This document shows, one piece after another, positions 42,100 through 64,000 of a DNA stretch of 64,000 bases. The DNA lies in contig JAAOOA010000654.1 of assembly GCA_012861695.1 (NCBI GenBank), positions 1 through 64,000 of the forward strand, written 5' to 3'. Position numbers and translations under genes: made by a program. This DNA is from Trematomus loennbergii (taxonomy: Eukaryota; Chordata; Actinopteri; Perciformes; Nototheniidae). A model generated the notes under the pieces. The model was given only the letters and a program-made list of their open reading frames with translations. It made no database searches and was not told the DNA's origin. Each line of letters begins with the position of its first letter. The first letter of the stretch is position 1.

Positions 42100-42322
42100 T
42101 CTACCTCAGCAGGATTATGATTTTCCAGGCAGCGGGGAGGAAGAGGAAGAGGAAGAGGAGGAGGAGGAAGAGGGGGAGGTTTTGGTCTTTTAACACTCTG
42201 CCCTCCTCACAGTCTCTCCTCTCTCTGCGTCCCATCGGCTGCTGAAGGACTTTCTCTCGGAGACAGAAAACCATTGGAGGACACGGACAACTTCTGCAGA
42301 GCGAGAGAGGACTCTGAAGAAA
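42100..42322 (+). promoter_or_regulatory. bcan: Putative bcan core promoter and 5' UTR
   Basis: A purine-rich GGAAGAGG tract (about 42130-42178), then TGGTCTTTTAACACTCTGCC, lies just upstream of the start codon at 42323. I infer that transcription starts somewhere here because exon 1 ends four bases after the ATG triplet begins and its 5' part must be UTR. The exact start site is unknown. Confidence 0.4.
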
Positions 42323-61189
<18,867 letters not shown>

Positions 61190-61242
61190 GTACCTGACCT
61201 CCAAAAACACTATAAATATATTAAAAAGCATTCATATGACAT

Positions 61243-63651
61243 TTAAAGGGGCTCTATTGCTCATGTTCAGATGTATATCATATTTAGTGTCTCTACTTTA
61301 AAGAGTCCTCTCCTGCTGATGTTCAGGTGTATATCAGTACGTAGTGTCTCTACTTTAAAGAGTCCTCTCCTGCTGATGTTCAGGTGTATATCAGTATGTG
61401 GTGTCTCTACTTTAAAGAGTCCTCTCCTGCTGATGTTCAGGTGTATATCATTATTTAGTGTCTCTACTTTAAAGAGTCCTCTCCTGCTGATGTTCAGGTG
61501 TATATCAGTATGTAGTGTCTCTACTTTAAAGAGTCCTCTCCTGCTGATGTTCAGGTGTATATCATTATTTAGTGTCTCTACTTTAAAGAGTCCTCCCTGC
61601 TGATGTTCAGGTGTATATCAGTATGTAGTGTCTCTACTTTAAAGAGTCCTCCTGCTGATGTCCAGGTGTATATCAGTATGTAGTGTCTCTACTTTAAAGA
61701 GTCCTCTCCTGCTGATGTTCAGGTGTATATCAGTATGTAGTGTCTCTACTTTAAAGAGTCCTCTCCTGCTGATGTTCAGGTGTATATCAGTATGTAGTGT
61801 CTCTACTTTAAAGAGTCCTCTCCTGCTGATGTTCAGGTGTATATCAGTATGTAGTGTCTCTACTTTAAAGAGTCCTCTCCTGCTGATATTCAGGTGTATA
61901 TCAGTATGTAGTGTCTCTACTTTAAAGAGTCCTCTCCTGCTGATGTTCAGGTGTATATCAGTATGTAGTGTCTCTACTTTAAAGAGTCCTCTCCTGCTGA
62001 TGTTCAGGTGTATATCAGTATGTAGTGTCTCTACTTTAAAGAGTCCTCTCCTGATGATGTTCAGGTGTATATCAGTGTGTAGTGTCTCTACTTTAAAGAG
62101 TCCTCTCCTGTTGATGTTCAGGTTTATATCAGTATGTAGTGTCTCTGCTTTAAAGAGTCCTCTTCTGCTGATGTTCAGGTGTATATCAGTATGTAGTGTC
62201 ACTACTTTAAAGAGTCCTCTCCTGCTGATGTTCAGGTGTATATCAGTATGTAGTGTCTCTACTTTAAAGAGTCCTCTCCTGCTGATGTTCAGGTGTATAT
62301 CAGTATGTAGTGTCTCTACTTTAAAGAGTCCTCTCCTGCTGATGTTCAGGTGTATATCAGTATGTAGTGTCTCTACTTTAAAGAGTCCTCTCCTGCTGAT
62401 GTTCAGGTGTATATCAGTATGTAGTGTCTCTACTTTAAAGAGTCCTCTCCTGCTGATGTTCAGGTGTATATCAGTAGGTAGTGTCTCTACTTTAAAGAGT
62501 CCTCTCCTGCTGATGTTCAGGTGTATATCAGTATGTAGTGTCTCTACTTTAAAGAGTCCTCTCCTGCTGATGTTCAGGTGTATATCAGTATGTAGTGTCT
62601 CTACTTTAAAGAGTCCTCTCCTGCTGATGTTCAGGTGTATATCAGTATGTAGTGTCTCTACTTTAAAGAGTCCTCTCCTGCTGATGTTCAGGTGTATATC
62701 AGTATGTAGTGTCTCTACTTTAAAGAGTCCTCTCCTGCTGATATTCAGGTGTATATCAGTATGTAGTGTCTCTACTTTAAAGAGTCCTCTCTGCTGATGT
62801 TCAGGTGTATATCAGTATGTAGTGTCTCTACTTTAAAGAGTCCTCTCCTGCTGATGTTCAGGTATATATCAGTATGTAGTGTCTCTACTTTAAAGAGTCC
62901 TCTCCTGCTGATGTTCAGGTGTATATCAGTATGTAGTGTCTCTACTTTAAAGAGTCCTCTCCTGCTGATGTTCAGGTGTATATCAGTATGTAGTGTCTCT
63001 ACTTTAAAGAGTCCTCTCCTGCTGATGTTCAGGTGTATCTCAGTATGTAGTGTCTCTACTTTAAAGAGTCCTCTCCTGCTGATGTTCAGGTGTAATCAGT
63101 ATGTAGTCTCTACTTTAAAGAGTCCTCTCCTGCTGATGTTCAGGTGTATATCAGTATGTAGTGTCTCTACTTTAAAGAGTCCTCTCCTGCTGATGTTCAG
63201 GTGTATATCAGTATGTAGTGTCTCTACTTTAAAGAGTCCTCTCCTGCTGATGTTCAGGTGTATATCAGTATGTAGTGTCTCTACTTTAAAGAGTCCTCTC
63301 CTGCTGATGTTCAGGTGTATATCAGTATGTAGTGTCTCTACTTTAAAGAGTCCTCTCCTGCTGATATTCAGGTGTAATCAGTATGTAGTGTCTCTACTTT
63401 AAAGAGTCCTCTCCTGCTGATGTTCAGGTGTATATCAGTATGTAGTGTCTCTACTTTAAAGAGTCCTCTCCTGCTGATGTTCAGGTGTATATCAGTATGT
63501 AGTGTCTCTACTGCAGCACCTCTTGTCACCCTCTGTCTGAAACAGGGAACACAGGGATTTCAGCCTTTGCAGACCATTTACATGCACTAAAATCTAAAGA
63601 ACACGTCACAGGAAAGGGAAAACCTCAAAAAGCACAATAGGGCCTCTTTAA
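61243..63651. mobile_element. TTAAAGG-ended element with 57 bp minisatellite array 4 (~39 copies)
   Basis: Termini TTAAAGGGGCTCTATTGCTC and CACAATAGGGCCTCTTTAA are inverted. About 61288-63512 is the array, in reverse orientation to arrays 1-3 (GTGTATATCAGTATGTAGTG, TCTCTACTTTAAAGAGTCC). Right flank GCAGCACCTCTTGTCACCCT matches 26578. It is the clearest proof that the array is internal to a mobile element. Frames of up to 379 codons in it are period artefacts. Confidence 0.88.
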
Positions 63652-64000
63652 GTATATTAAACACAGTAATTACAATTAAAATACAATTAAAACAAGCTAG
63701 AATAGAAAAAGACAGGCATGATGTATTACAGGGTTTTTTCTTAACAGCTGTTTGCGTGTTTTATCTCTGACGTGTGTTTCTGAAATGCTTCATCAGGAGA
63801 GATTGTGCTGAATGTAACACCTCCCGCTGACTCAGCACCACGGAGAGATTAGCTCCTATTGTAAATTAAAACTCTGAGAACTGTAACACACAGTAAGCTG
63901 GCAGCTCCTCTCTGTGTTTCATAAGAGGTTTCACTTTGTTGGAGAAACATAACAAACACTCATCTCAAAATTAAAAAAAAGGCAGATACAAACTTCGAAA
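63652..64000. other. bcan: bcan intron 10, right edge
   Basis: Mostly unremarkable. A possible short exon at 63797-63852 (acceptor CTTCATCAG) would continue exon 10 in phase and end after 18 codons (EIVLNVTPPADSAPRRD, stop). See findings. Confidence 0.3.

Noticed and set aside
61658..63402. Very long open frames with [23 protein letters not shown] repeats (also at 16748-17107, 19191-20004, 42815-43705)
   Set aside because: They are the 57 bp minisatellite read through; 57 is divisible by three, so a unit without a stop stays open. Both strands are open and the same pattern occurs at four unrelated sites inside a mobile element.

Overview
The window is vertebrate nuclear DNA, almost certainly from a teleost fish. 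Genes are split by GT-AG introns, most of the DNA is intronic or intergenic repeat (TIR-bearing MITEs, tRNA-derived SINEs, LINE tails, long minisatellites), and four protein genes can be assembled exon by exon. Three are recognisable: mettl25b (RRNAD1), isg20l2 and bcan (brevican). The same three families lie near each other on human 1q23, so this is a conserved vertebrate neighbourhood.

Layout. 1-4.5 kb is intergenic repeat. 4.76-18.28 kb (minus) holds a gene I do not recognise by name: signal peptide, four Frizzled-type cysteine-rich domains each on one exon, then short exons that read as a penta-EF-hand (PEF) domain of the sorcin/grancalcin/calpain kind. A secreted Frizzled-CRD plus PEF protein is not an architecture I know, and it is the main discovery candidate. 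Its second intron carries a ~6 kb element with terminal inverted repeats. 20.1-27.8 kb (minus) is mettl25b, a predicted methyltransferase. It is head to head with isg20l2 (29.7-32.7 kb, plus), a DEDDh exonuclease. 32.7-42.1 kb is repeat-rich intergenic DNA. From 42.3 kb to the right edge (plus) lies brevican: signal peptide, Ig domain, two Link modules, and a long acidic/Ser-Thr region whose main exon contains about 22 copies of a 17-residue repeat. The C-terminal G3 exons lie beyond the window.

Repeats. Five minisatellite families recur in several places (33, 37, 51, 57 and 72 bp units). The 57 bp arrays sit inside short elements that begin and end with TTAAAGG-type inverted termini. Because 57 is divisible by 3, these arrays give long but meaningless open frames.

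Sequence quality. All four genes show small frame breaks inside well-conserved domains. In nearly every case adding one base restores the frame and makes the exon length fit its splice phases. That points to uncorrected consensus errors (mainly single-base deletions) rather than four dying genes, though only reads or another assembly can settle it. Exon models below are hand-made from splice consensus, phase and family resemblance; no search was run.
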